From NCBI RefSeq assembly GCF_900475885.1, contig NZ_LS483429.1:682001-746000 (forward strand): 64,000 nucleotides of DNA, written 5' to 3'. Shown in pieces: positions 51,287 to 58,828 of this stretch. How positions within the stretch are numbered: the stretch's first letter is position 1; each line of letters starts with the position of its first letter. The translations under genes were made by a program, and so were the position numbers. The notes beneath the pieces were generated by a model. It ran no database searches and was not told where the DNA came from. It saw only the letters and a list, made by a program, of their open reading frames with translations. The DNA is from Haemophilus aegyptius (GTDB lineage Bacteria > Pseudomonadota > Gammaproteobacteria > Enterobacterales > Pasteurellaceae).

Positions 51287-51874
51287 TTATCCCTTTCTTT
51301 TTTCTATTAATCGGCATTTTTTGTTAAAAATCTGTTTGATGCGCCGTAAGTCATCGGGGAAATAATGCCGTGGGCGGTTGTCAGCTTCAATTTGTTCGAC
51401 TTTTTCGCTACCTAGTCTATCAAGCAAGCCTAGGCGATATTGCTGTACATTGCCGCCGTAGTAGCGGTTGCATTTTTTACATTGACCGTGGATATTGAGA
51501 GTATAAAAGCGCAAGTGTGGCGCAGCTCCACGTGAGCGGTAATGCCCAGCATCAAACCCTCCTCCTAGCTGTTCTGCCACTAAGGGCGTGCCGCAGGAGA
51601 TGCATTCTTTGCCCATATCGCGTAGGCGGATATATTTATTTACTGCCGCTTGCGCTTCCTTGGTCAATTCGTGCTTGGTTTTGTTTTTCTCTTTAAGTGC
51701 GGTCATTTTTTTGCGGTTTTCGATTCGCGCCTGTTTGTCTTTTTTCTCGCGTGCCTTGCGGGTCTGTTCGCGCGAAAGTTTAATAGCGCATTCTGGCGAA
51801 CAGACCTTTTGCAGACTTGAAACGGTTTTTATAAAGTAGTTTCCGCACATTTTGCATTTATACTCTTTCGCCAT
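51287..51874 (-). CDS. ninG: NinG recombination protein
   Basis: 195 residues. N-terminal zinc finger CKMCGNYF...CSPEC, Lys/Arg-rich helix, then CISCGTPLVAEQLGGGFDAGHYRS and CKKCNRYYGGN, the Rap/NinG signature. Rap of lambda resolves recombination junctions. The start ATG overlaps the TAA of a 30-residue frame upstream (TAATG). Confidence 0.93.
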   Translation of the reverse strand: MAKEYKCKMCGNYFIKTVSSLQKVCSPECAIKLSREQTRKAREKKDKQARIENRKKMTALKEKNKTKHELTKEAQAAVNKYIRLRDMGKECISCGTPLVAEQLGGGFDAGHYRSRGAAPHLRFYTLNIHGQCKKCNRYYGGNVQQYRLGLLDRLGSEKVEQIEADNRPRHYFPDDLRRIKQIFNKKCRLIEKRKG

Positions 51875-51966
51875 TAACCAAACACCATATTAAACATTAC
51901 CCAAACTGCCGCAATCAAAAGTACAATTTTTAACTCCAAAATCTCATCATCGTTTAAGCGTTTCAT
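51874..51966 (-). CDS. 30-residue membrane peptide coupled between ninB and ninG
   Basis: ATG at 51966 overlaps the ninB stop (ATGA), and the TAA at 51876-51874 overlaps the ninG start (TAATG). The product is MKRLNDDEILELK followed by one hydrophobic segment IVLLIAAVWVMFNMVFG. Tight coupling on both sides plus a clean membrane helix make chance unlikely. Function unknown. Confidence 0.65.
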   Translation of the reverse strand: MKRLNDDEILELKIVLLIAAVWVMFNMVFG

Positions 51967-52382
51967 TTAAATCCCCATCTATCGTTAAATCTCACGCCAT
52001 TTTGCACGCCCCAACTGGTCACATACTCGATAAGGCTCGCCATTCTGCTCACGCTCATTTGAGCCGAACTTTCACGGATATTCACAAATTCCCCCTCAAG
52101 ACCTGGCACAACATCTGCTTTTTGATTGGTGGCGATTGCGTGACCCGAAATAAACAACACTTTCCACTGCTCCATTGTGAGCTTACGCCCCATAAATTCA
52201 GCCTGATTTGCAACATCTTGGCACATAGCGTGAAACTTGGCGTTTTGCTCAAGGTTTCGTGTTATTGGTTGGATTTTGACTACCAACGGCTTTTTATCGT
52301 CTATTGGCAGCTCTTTGATTAAATCCAAGCAATTATTTTTAATGCGTTGATCGCGTAAAAAGAAAGGTTTGTATTGGCTCAT
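51963..52382 (-). CDS. ninB: NinB recombination protein
   Basis: 139 residues from MSQYKPFFLRDQRI. KPLVVKIQPITRNLEQNAKFHAMCQD and the end SLIEYVTSWGVQNGVRFND are typical of NinB/Orf, which binds single strands and replaces RecFOR in lambda recombination. The longer frame to 52415 has no conserved N-terminus. Confidence 0.9.
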   Translation of the reverse strand: MSQYKPFFLRDQRIKNNCLDLIKELPIDDKKPLVVKIQPITRNLEQNAKFHAMCQDVANQAEFMGRKLTMEQWKVLFISGHAIATNQKADVVPGLEGEFVNIRESSAQMSVSRMASLIEYVTSWGVQNGVRFNDRWGFK

Positions 52383-52418
52383 CACATCATTCCCAACGCT
52401 TAAATAACATCGCAATAC

Positions 52419-52643
52419 TCATTCTTTGTACTCCACGCCTAAATCTTCCAACCCAAAATAACCGCAAGATTTTGTTCGATTTACTGCGCTGTATTTGCTT
52501 ACCTGCGGAAACGGTATCGGCTCAATTAAGTGACCGTTACAACGAAAACGATCGTCATCCCATTCGCTGCTCGATATAAAATAATCTGGCGTATAAAAAT
52601 CCTCTAATTCCGCACCGCACTTTGGGCATTTATAGCTTGTCAT
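52419..52643 (-). CDS. Small zinc-ribbon phage protein
   Basis: 74 residues. N-terminal YKCPKCGAELEDF is a zinc-binding half-site, with further cysteines in RFRCNGHL and KSCGYFG. It overlaps the P gene by 4 bases. Function unknown; nin-region proteins are often small zinc proteins. Confidence 0.65.
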   Translation of the reverse strand: MTSYKCPKCGAELEDFYTPDYFISSSEWDDDRFRCNGHLIEPIPFPQVSKYSAVNRTKSCGYFGLEDLGVEYKE

Positions 52644-53281
52644 TGCAATGCCCCTTTCCCTTTCATCATTGCCATCAAGCTATCGCGTGCCTTATCAGCC
52701 TTCGCTTTATCGTAAAAACGTGGCTTTGTTGGAATCATTTTCGGAATATCCTCAAAAGGAAAATTCGACCGCACTTTTTCTGCCGCTTTTGTGAGTAATT
52801 TCGGAATAGCTTTCAACGTGTCCTCTTCCGATTTTTTCTTACACTTTTCGTACAGATTTTTAAGCAACCAAAATTCCACTTTTGAACGATATTGAAATTC
52901 ATCCCGATTGAATCGGGCATAGCCTAAGAAAGTGTTATAACGTTGGTATAATTCCGCTTCATTCGGTAAGCCCAGTGCGTGATAGTCATAGGCTTTGCAC
53001 CAAAACACAAACAACCCTACGCTAGGTAAAAATTTATCAAGAGAGTTTTCTGCTTTATAAAGCCCGTTCTCCAACTGAGGTCTCGTAATTTTTTCTCGTA
53101 CCAACACACGCAACCAAGTTTTTTTAGCAGAAAGATAATCCGCTTCGGTTTCAAAGGCTGCACGCCAACCAAGAAAAATCGATTTAAGCTCTTGAAAGAG
53201 CCAGTTAATCGTCTCTTCCGCACACTGTGCACATTCTGGCGGGAGCGTGTTAATTTGGTCTTGTGTTATGGAATTTTCCAT
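52640..53281 (-). CDS. Phage replication protein P
   Basis: 213 residues similar to lambda P, which delivers the host DnaB helicase to the origin. INWLFQELKSIFLGWRAAF, KKTWLRVLVREKITRPQLENG and FLPSVGLFVFWCKA are typical. It overlaps the O gene by 16 bases, as in lambda. Confidence 0.88.
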   Translation of the reverse strand: MENSITQDQINTLPPECAQCAEETINWLFQELKSIFLGWRAAFETEADYLSAKKTWLRVLVREKITRPQLENGLYKAENSLDKFLPSVGLFVFWCKAYDYHALGLPNEAELYQRYNTFLGYARFNRDEFQYRSKVEFWLLKNLYEKCKKKSEEDTLKAIPKLLTKAAEKVRSNFPFEDIPKMIPTKPRFYDKAKADKARDSLMAMMKGKGALQ

Positions 53282-54048
53282 TGCGTACCGTCCACTGTGA
53301 AATTCATTCCTGCAGACCAGCCTGTCTGCGTATCGTCAAATTTGGGTTTATTGGGGTGTGATTGCCCTAAGTGCGGTGAATTTGGTCGCAGTTTTTCATC
53401 ACGCCAATCCCATGATGCGTTAAATCCCTGCCAGTTTCGTTCAATGCAAATCTCCACCGCTTCACAAATCGAAATCCCCGCCTTGTCCGCTTGTTTTTGC
53501 AGACGGTTGAGTTGCGTTTGGTTAATTACGCCCTTTTTGGCTTTGCGGTGTGCAATAAAATCTTTCGCCAGTTGTCCGGTAATACCGAACTGCTCAAGCA
53601 ACATTTCGGATTCGCTTTTTTGCGTAGTTTTTTTAATATGATGGTTATCTGATGGTTCTATTGATGGTTCAGGGTTAAGCTCGTTTACTAGGGGTGGTAA
53701 AGCTGCTTTACTAGGGTGGTTAAGCTCGTTTACTAGGGGTGGTAAAGCTGCTTTACTAGTAAAAGGCTCTAATATTTCCCAGTTTTCGGGATGCAAGATA
53801 TACACATTAGTGGCGTTGCCGTTTTCGGTTTTACGTTCACGAATGGATAAATATTTCATCGCTTCCAATTTCTTAACGTGCGAAATTGCCGTAGGGCGCG
53901 AAACTTCACATTGGATTGCAATACGTTTATAACTTGGATAACAAACGCCATCATCATTCGCATTATCGGCTAATTTTACCAGCACTAATTTTGTTAAAGG
54001 ATTGCCGGTTTTGCTTTTAAATGCTTTAGTCATTAACTCAACACTCAT
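53266..54048 (-). CDS. Phage replication initiator O
   Basis: 260 residues from MSVELMTKAFKSKTGN (start chosen over 54096). A winged-helix domain covers residues 1-95 (YPSYKRIAIQCEVSRPTAISH). A duplicated 15-residue stretch, SKAALPPLVNELN twice (about residues 100-130), is the protein shadow of DNA iterons. The C-terminal domain expected to bind P follows. Together with P it forms the origin-firing pair. Confidence 0.88.
   Translation of the reverse strand: MSVELMTKAFKSKTGNPLTKLVLVKLADNANDDGVCYPSYKRIAIQCEVSRPTAISHVKKLEAMKYLSIRERKTENGNATNVYILHPENWEILEPFTSKAALPPLVNELNHPSKAALPPLVNELNPEPSIEPSDNHHIKKTTQKSESEMLLEQFGITGQLAKDFIAHRKAKKGVINQTQLNRLQKQADKAGISICEAVEICIERNWQGFNASWDWRDEKLRPNSPHLGQSHPNKPKFDDTQTGWSAGMNFTVDGTQWKIP
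53675..53759. other. Iterons, probable phage replication origin
   Basis: Four repeats beginning TTTACTAG at 53684, 53707, 53729 and 53752, spaced 22-23 bp (two helical turns). Most read TTTACTAGGGGTGGTAAAGC, with inner arms TTTAC and GTAAA. The set sits in the middle of the O gene, like lambda ori. Confidence 0.8.
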
Positions 54049-54049
54049 C

Positions 54050-54283
54050 TCATACCGCCATAAAATACGCTTTATATACTTTGCCTGTGCGTGCATCGTG
54101 GACGAACTCGTCCGAAATCTGATGCCAGCGGTTTTTTAAATCTAAAATTCGCGCCGAAAGACGCAAGCAACCGAATTTGTCTAAAGCTTCGAGTGATGTC
54201 AGTCGCTTACCTGATTGCAAATAACGCAAAATACGGTCACATTGCGATTGACTTATTTTTTCGTTTGGATTAGTATTCTCCAT
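54050..54283 (-). CDS. Small HTH phage protein
   Basis: 77 residues with a winged-helix domain: ISQSQCDRILRYLQSGKRLTS and LSARILDLKNRWHQI, similar to the helix-turn-helix family found before phage O genes. Ends just before the O start. A hairpin sits in its leader. Confidence 0.7.
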   Translation of the reverse strand: MENTNPNEKISQSQCDRILRYLQSGKRLTSLEALDKFGCLRLSARILDLKNRWHQISDEFVHDARTGKVYKAYFMAV

Positions 54284-54303
54284 AAATACATTCCTTAATG
54301 ATT

Positions 54304-54331
54304 AGCCACGGTTCCCGCCGTGGTTTTTTTA
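54304..54331 (+). terminator. Plus-strand terminator opposite the replication operon
   Basis: CCACGG-ttcccg-CCGTGG followed by TTTTTTTATT on the plus strand, in the gap between cII and the HTH gene. It would stop antisense transcripts heading toward cro and cI. Confidence 0.7.
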
Positions 54332-54781
54332 TTGCTCTAATTCCCACTTTAAGCACAATGCGCTTTCAATGAGCGCGTCAATGCTGGCGGAAATCGTTTG
54401 TTTTTCTTTGTTGGATAACTCGCGCCCTAAATCTGAATTAGGATGGACTGCGCTTTTGATTTGTTCGCCAATTTTCCCTGCATTGGTGGTAATGTCTAAA
54501 AAGCCTTGCACGACATCGGCGCAGCAACTGGCGCATTTGGGCATAGGTACGATAAGATGATCGATTTTGTCGGCAATGGCGGCGACGGTGCGCGTGCTAT
54601 TGGTGATTTCGATGAGATCGAGGGCTTCGATAAAGCTGAGATGATTGTTTTCGCATTCTACGTTAAGTTTATTGCCTAAAATATTCGGCGATTTGCCTAG
54701 CGTGAGTGCCAGCGTAGTGATACCGCCAGACGCGTTTTTACAATCGCGATGTAACGTGCGCTGAATGTCTTTACTGTTCAT
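54329..54781 (-). CDS. Phage regulatory protein CII (CP76 family)
   Basis: 150 residues from MNSKDIQRTLHRDC; AGGAAAGG lies upstream of this ATG, and the frame beyond it overlaps cro. The first 70 residues are a Cro/CII-type helix-turn-helix (ITTLALTLGKSPNILGNKLN), and the rest, with CASCCADVVQGFLDI, matches the phage CP76-type CII family. Expected to steer the lysogeny decision. Confidence 0.8.
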   Translation of the reverse strand: MNSKDIQRTLHRDCKNASGGITTLALTLGKSPNILGNKLNVECENNHLSFIEALDLIEITNSTRTVAAIADKIDHLIVPMPKCASCCADVVQGFLDITTNAGKIGEQIKSAVHPNSDLGRELSNKEKQTISASIDALIESALCLKWELEQ

Positions 54782-54824
54782 TAAAACCTTTCCTTTTTCT
54801 TGAAGATTTTTACTATTCGTTGCG

Positions 54825-55031
54825 CTATTGTGACTTTGTGAGTGAGCGCAAGATGTCAGTTTCGGTGACTTTCCCATTGGATGCTTTGGCGATAAGCGGG
54901 ATGTATTTGCCACTAATACCACCACGGTGAAGCCAAGCAAAAACCGTAGGCTGTGCGACACTGCACAGCTTTGCTAATTTGGCTTGACCACCACATTCAT
55001 CAATCGCAATTTTAATTGTTTTATTGATCAA
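54825..55031 (-). CDS. Cro-like repressor
   Basis: 68 residues, one helix-turn-helix: GGQAKLAKLCSVAQPTVFAWL, similar to the YdaS/Cro group. First gene of the replication operon and divergent from cI across 133 bases of operators, which is the classic cro position. Confidence 0.85.
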   Translation of the reverse strand: MINKTIKIAIDECGGQAKLAKLCSVAQPTVFAWLHRGGISGKYIPLIAKASNGKVTETDILRSLTKSQ

Positions 55032-55164
55032 AATAGTCTTTCCTATTAAGTAAATAAAGTTTTTACTATTCTAAAGGAAAATAAACTATTTATAAATAGG
55101 TAAATCTATTTTTTTATCTATAGAAATATCTATAAAATAAAATAGAAAGGGAAAGGGAGTAAAT
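55032..55164. promoter_or_regulatory. cro-cI operator region
   Basis: Very AT-rich gap with perfect dyads CTATTTATAAATAG (55086-55099) and TATAGAAATATCTATA (55119-55134), plus looser ones near 55028-55075. These are the likely binding sites of cI and Cro. GAAAGGGAAAGGGAG is the cI ribosome site. Confidence 0.75.
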
Positions 55165-56133
55165 ATGACAACATTGGGCGAGCGATTGAAATTTTTGCTG
55201 ATTGAAAGGAATGTTACACAAGCAGAATTGGCGGAAATGGTGGGAACTACCCAAGGTGCGATCAGTAATATCGTGAAAGGTGAAACTCAAAAACCAAGAA
55301 ATATTCTTGAGATTGCCAATGCGTTAGGTGTAGATCCAAACTGGTTAAAATATGGGAGTACAAAAATGACAACATTATCAGGGAGATTAAAAGCGTTGCT
55401 GGTAGAAAAAGGAATAAACCAAACCGAATTTGCTAATATGATCGGCATTGCTCAACCCTCTATGCAGAAAATCCTTGCCGGAGAAACCAGAAATCCACGC
55501 AAAATTGTTGAAATAGCAAAAGAGCTCGGTACAACGCCGGATTATTTGTTGTATGGCGATATGACCGTTAGTCATTCCACTTTGGAAAATTCTCAGATTA
55601 ATAACAATCAGGGGCAGACCGTCAATAATTTTTTTGACAGTGGAAGTGATGAATTACGCGAGATGTTGCAGAAGCAGCAGGTTTCATTAAAAACGAAGCC
55701 AACGGAAGAATGGGTTTTTGCCTTAGATGTAAATCGTTTAGCTGAGACAGATATAATTAATGCGCATTTCCCTCGCCCTTTTGAAGCCTTACATCTTTCA
55801 CAAGATGGGATGATGGATTTATTAAAACTACGCTCTACGGCGAATGTGGCGATGATAACGATGTTTAATGAGAGTATGTCGCCGGTAATTAATAAAAAAG
55901 ATTTGATGTTTGTGGATACGACTTGTAAACAATATGCTGGCGAAGGGATTTATTTGTTTGTAATGAATAATGAGTTGTATGTGCGTCGTTTATATCAAAC
56001 ACCGAGCGGTGTATTAAATGCGGTGGCGGAGAATGAGCGCGTGGGATCGAGCTTTGAAATTGATGATTTGTCACGTTTAAACGTACTGGGTCGTTGCGTG
56101 CGAAAATTTTCTATTATTGCAGAGGATTTATAA
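55165..56133 (+). CDS. cI-type repressor with two tandem HTH domains
   Basis: 322 residues. Two complete Xre-type helix-turn-helix domains in tandem: residues 1-67 (LGERLKFLLIERNVTQAELA) and 69-133 (LSGRLKALLVEKGINQTEFA), each ending with an xPxWLKYG / TPDYLLYGD segment. A linker and an S24/LexA-like domain follow, with the serine in FNESMSPVI. The lysine normally found in the VKRL motif is arginine here (YVRRLY), so self-cleavage may be lost. Known cI proteins carry one HTH. The gene's terminator is split by an IS element 15 bases after the stop. Confidence 0.85.
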   Translation: MTTLGERLKFLLIERNVTQAELAEMVGTTQGAISNIVKGETQKPRNILEIANALGVDPNWLKYGSTKMTTLSGRLKALLVEKGINQTEFANMIGIAQPSMQKILAGETRNPRKIVEIAKELGTTPDYLLYGDMTVSHSTLENSQINNNQGQTVNNFFDSGSDELREMLQKQQVSLKTKPTEEWVFALDVNRLAETDIINAHFPRPFEALHLSQDGMMDLLKLRSTANVAMITMFNESMSPVINKKDLMFVDTTCKQYAGEGIYLFVMNNELYVRRLYQTPSGVLNAVAENERVGSSFEIDDLSRLNVLGRCVRKFSIIAEDL

Positions 56134-56204
56134 GAAAAGGGGAAATTTGATCTGCACCCCAAAAGTTGGACTAAACAACCAACTCACTAAGGTGTAGATT
56201 TTTT

Positions 56205-56714
56205 ATGACCAAATACAATTTTCTTTTCAAGCAACAAGTCATCGAATTTTATCTTCAAAATGGTAAAAATAGTTCACTTACCCGCAGGCATTTTCAACTT
56301 GCCGAAACAACATTAGAACGTTGGATTAACCAATTTAATCATAGTGGAATCAATGGGCTAGCGGTGCTGGGTAAGAAGCGAAATTACTCACCTGAATTTA
56401 AACTTAACGTGATACAAGCGGTTAAAAATGGGAAATTTTCTGCAGAAGCCGCTTGCTTACATTTTGGTATTGCCAATGCAGGTGTTGTTAGCCAATGGTT
56501 GAAAGCCTTTGAAAAACAAGGTATAAACGGCTTAATCCCCAAACCTAAAGGTCGCCCAACCATGAAACTCCAATACCCTAAAATGCCGCCTAAACCGAAA
56601 ACACGAGAGGAAGAACTAGAATTGGAAAATCTCCGACTACGTGCGGAGAACGCAATCCTAAAAAAGTTGCAAGAGCTCAACCAACAAAAAATGCAGAAAA
56701 AGCCGCTATCGTAA
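56205..56714 (+). CDS. IS3-family transposase OrfA
   Basis: 169 residues with two helix-turn-helix units (SSLTRRHFQLAETTLERWINQ and FSAEAACLHFGIANAGVVSQW) and a leucine-zipper-like end (ELELENLRLRAENAILKKL). A canonical slippery heptamer A-AAA-AAG lies at 56660-56666. The -1 frame from there is open into orfB, giving a 442-residue OrfAB. Confidence 0.92.
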   Translation: MTKYNFLFKQQVIEFYLQNGKNSSLTRRHFQLAETTLERWINQFNHSGINGLAVLGKKRNYSPEFKLNVIQAVKNGKFSAEAACLHFGIANAGVVSQWLKAFEKQGINGLIPKPKGRPTMKLQYPKMPPKPKTREEELELENLRLRAENAILKKLQELNQQKMQKKPLS

Positions 56715-56764
56715 AGGCATTACGCATTCATTTTCCGCTGCCCATTTTATTAGATTTAATCGGC

Positions 56765-57532
56765 TTGGCACGCAGTGTTTTCTTCTATCACTTGAAGACG
56801 AAAAACGATAAAAATGTAGCACTCTCACAAGAAATCGCCACTATTTATCATGATAATCACGGAAACTACGGTTATCGCCGAGTGACGTTTAAGCTAAGAG
56901 AAACCATTAAAATTAACCATAAAAAAGTGCAACGTATTATGCAATGGTTGGGGCTTAAGGGAAAATGCAAGACACAAAAATATCGTTCTTATCAAGGTGA
57001 AGTCGGGCATATTGCGGATAATCTGTTACAACGCGATTTTACGGCAACACAGCCTAATGAAAAATGGGCAACCGACATTACCGAATTTAAGTGCGCTGAA
57101 GGCAAGCTCTATTTATCCCCAATTAAGGATTTATTTAACAATGAAATTATTGCTTATGATTTAGCGCGAAGCCCGAACTTTGAGCAAATTACCCGAATGA
57201 TGAAACAAGCTGTAGCAAGGCTTGAAGGCGCAAAACCGATTTTACATTCCGACCAAGGTTGGCAGTATCAGATGATAGGTTATCAAAACATACTCAGGGA
57301 GAATGGCATTCAACAAAGTATGTCAAGGAAGGGGAATTGTTTAGATAATAGTGCGATGGAAAGCTTCTTTGGGCGATTAAAAACGGAATGTTATTACGGC
57401 AAACGATTTGAGACGTTCGAACAACTGGAAAAAACGATCCATGAATATATTCATTATTACAACCATGAGCGCATTCAGGGGAAACTAAAAGGACTCAGCC
57501 CTGTGAATTACAGAACTCAGTCCTTGAACTAA
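56765..57532 (+). CDS. IS3-family transposase OrfB (DDE domain)
   Basis: 255 residues from the first ATG-like start in its frame, but normally made as an OrfAB fusion. The DDE triad is visible: D in WATDITEF, D in ILHSDQGWQY, E in NSAMESFFGRLKTE. HTH_21 region YGYRRVTFKLRE precedes it. Full length, no stop. Confidence 0.93.
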   Translation: MARSVFFYHLKTKNDKNVALSQEIATIYHDNHGNYGYRRVTFKLRETIKINHKKVQRIMQWLGLKGKCKTQKYRSYQGEVGHIADNLLQRDFTATQPNEKWATDITEFKCAEGKLYLSPIKDLFNNEIIAYDLARSPNFEQITRMMKQAVARLEGAKPILHSDQGWQYQMIGYQNILRENGIQQSMSRKGNCLDNSAMESFFGRLKTECYYGKRFETFEQLEKTIHEYIHYYNHERIQGKLKGLSPVNYRTQSLN

Positions 57533-57777
57533 ATCAGTCTAACTTTTTGGGGTCAGATCAATTTCCCCTAAATTTTTTGAGTTCCCCTAAAAAAGTTTCA
57601 AAAAATCCTTGAAATGGCTAGCTATTAGGTGTATTATTTTATTTATAGTGCGGTTTTAGCACGTTGAGAACGCACAAATGAATTTGATAGCTCCGAGTTG
57701 ATAGACTTGGGGCTTTTTTATTGTGGCACTTCGTACTATAATTGCTTTAATTTTAGGCGGTTATAAGGGGATAAAGA
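57533..57777 (+). promoter_or_regulatory. Late-region leader
   Basis: After the IS end comes the right half of the split cI terminator (TCCCCTAAATTTTTT). A second hairpin with arms AGCTCCGAGT and ACTTGGGGCT follows (about 57690-57713) with TTTTTTA. A promoter could not be placed with confidence. This is where a Q-dependent late leader would be expected. Confidence 0.5.
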
Positions 57778-58290
57778 ATGTCATTTGAATTACGTAAACA
57801 ACTTGCTGATTTAAAGGCTGAAAGTGATGCCTTATTTAAGCAGCGTTTAGCCCTATTACAGGGCAAAAAAGAGAATGCTATTTCGTTGATGACGAATGAA
57901 GCGATTGCATTTTTACAAGGGCAAGGATTTACTGTTAGTAATCTTATTCCTGATACGATTGAAGCCAACTACAAAGGCTCTATGAATATTAGAATTCAGT
58001 TTTCAGATCCGAAAGATAGTTTTGTTGGTGCAGATATTACAATCGATGTGGATTATTTAGCACAGTCATTCGGATTTAGCGTCAATTTGGCACGTGAAGC
58101 CTTTAATGGCATTCTGTCTGGCGATTTAGTGGAAGAAATTTCACAATATCAAACAAGAGTGGAAAAATTAAAATTATTGGGCTGCTCGGATATTGATGGC
58201 TCTTTTGAGATTACACTTATTAAGCAAAATTTAGAGAAGCTTACTTTTTCAACGATTACGGATACGTTGAAGTTTGTATTGGAAATGTAA
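57778..58290 (+). CDS. Hypothetical prophage protein
   Basis: 170 residues, acidic and soluble: an N-terminal helix (FELRKQLADLKAESDALFKQRL), then a mixed alpha/beta part with NIRIQFSDPKDSFVGADITID. Not recognised. It stands between the late leader and the lysis genes, bounded by terminators on both sides, so it may be expressed alone. Confidence 0.6.
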   Translation: MSFELRKQLADLKAESDALFKQRLALLQGKKENAISLMTNEAIAFLQGQGFTVSNLIPDTIEANYKGSMNIRIQFSDPKDSFVGADITIDVDYLAQSFGFSVNLAREAFNGILSGDLVEEISQYQTRVEKLKLLGCSDIDGSFEITLIKQNLEKLTFSTITDTLKFVLEM

Positions 58291-58307
58291 TGTGTTAATG
58301 ATTTATT

Positions 58308-58440
58308 AGCCCTGATCGGAAACGGTCGGGGCTTTTTGTTTACAGTAATAGCTCCTTGCCTTGTTAGACTTTATTGCGCGAGAAATCGCACGGGGTAAGG
58401 CCATCTATCACAAGCTCACGTTAATACGTGGGCTTTTTTA
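58308..58440 (+). terminator. Two tandem terminators before the lysis genes
   Basis: Hairpin 1: GCCCTGATCGG-aaa-CGGTCGGGGC then TTTTTG (58308-58339, with mismatches). Hairpin 2: GCTCACG-ttaata-CGTGGGC then TTTTTTA (58412-58438). About 70 bases lie between them. They fit terminators that a Q-modified polymerase must pass. Confidence 0.7.
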
Positions 58441-58468
58441 TTGCCTAAAAACAGGCGGGAGAAAATAT

Positions 58469-58828
58469 ATGCCAATTAAAGAGCCTGATGTGTGGGCGTT
58501 AATATGGTCTTGGTTGCAAACAAATCTTAGTTCTAGCTCAGCACAGAGTGCTTTTTGGGCGTTATTTATTTCTCTTTTAAGATTTGGGTTTATGCGTAAA
58601 AAGCCGACTATTCGTTATGTCTTAATTGATGCGGCTATGTGTGCCTCTATTGCGGGTGTTGCGGTGCCAATTTGTACACATTTATTTGGGCATACTGAAT
58701 ATTCTTCTTTTCTCGGTACGATGATTGGTTTTGTTGGTACGGAGAAAATTCGTGAGTTTTTATTTAAATTCATTAATCGGAGAATTGATAAAGATGACAA
58801 TGATGATTTCCGAAGTGACATTCAATAA
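58469..58828 (+). CDS. Phage holin
   Basis: 119 residues from MPIKEPDVWALIWSW; GCGGGAG lies upstream of this ATG and a longer frame from 58361 crosses a terminator. Three hydrophobic segments (about 7-45, 53-72, 75-95), and a charged C-terminus KDDNDDFRSDIQ. Fits lambda-family holins. Overlaps the endolysin start by 35 bases. Confidence 0.85.
   Translation: MPIKEPDVWALIWSWLQTNLSSSSAQSAFWALFISLLRFGFMRKKPTIRYVLIDAAMCASIAGVAVPICTHLFGHTEYSSFLGTMIGFVGTEKIREFLFKFINRRIDKDDNDDFRSDIQ

Larger units (their letters stand above)
56148..57560 (+). mobile_element. IS3-family insertion sequence (IS150-like), 1413 bp
   Basis: Ends are TGATCTG...CAGATCA. The 25-bp terminal inverted repeats (56148-56172 and 57536-57560) agree at 21 positions. 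Flanked by a 3-bp target duplication ATT (56145-56147 and 57561-57563). Contains orfA and orfB joined by a -1 frameshift. Both frames look intact, so the element may be active. Confidence 0.93.

Noticed and set aside
56137..57570. Longer IS ends that include GGGGAAAT
   Set aside because: IS3 elements end in TG...CA and duplicate 3 bp. ATT fits that, and the outer bases rebuild the cI terminator.
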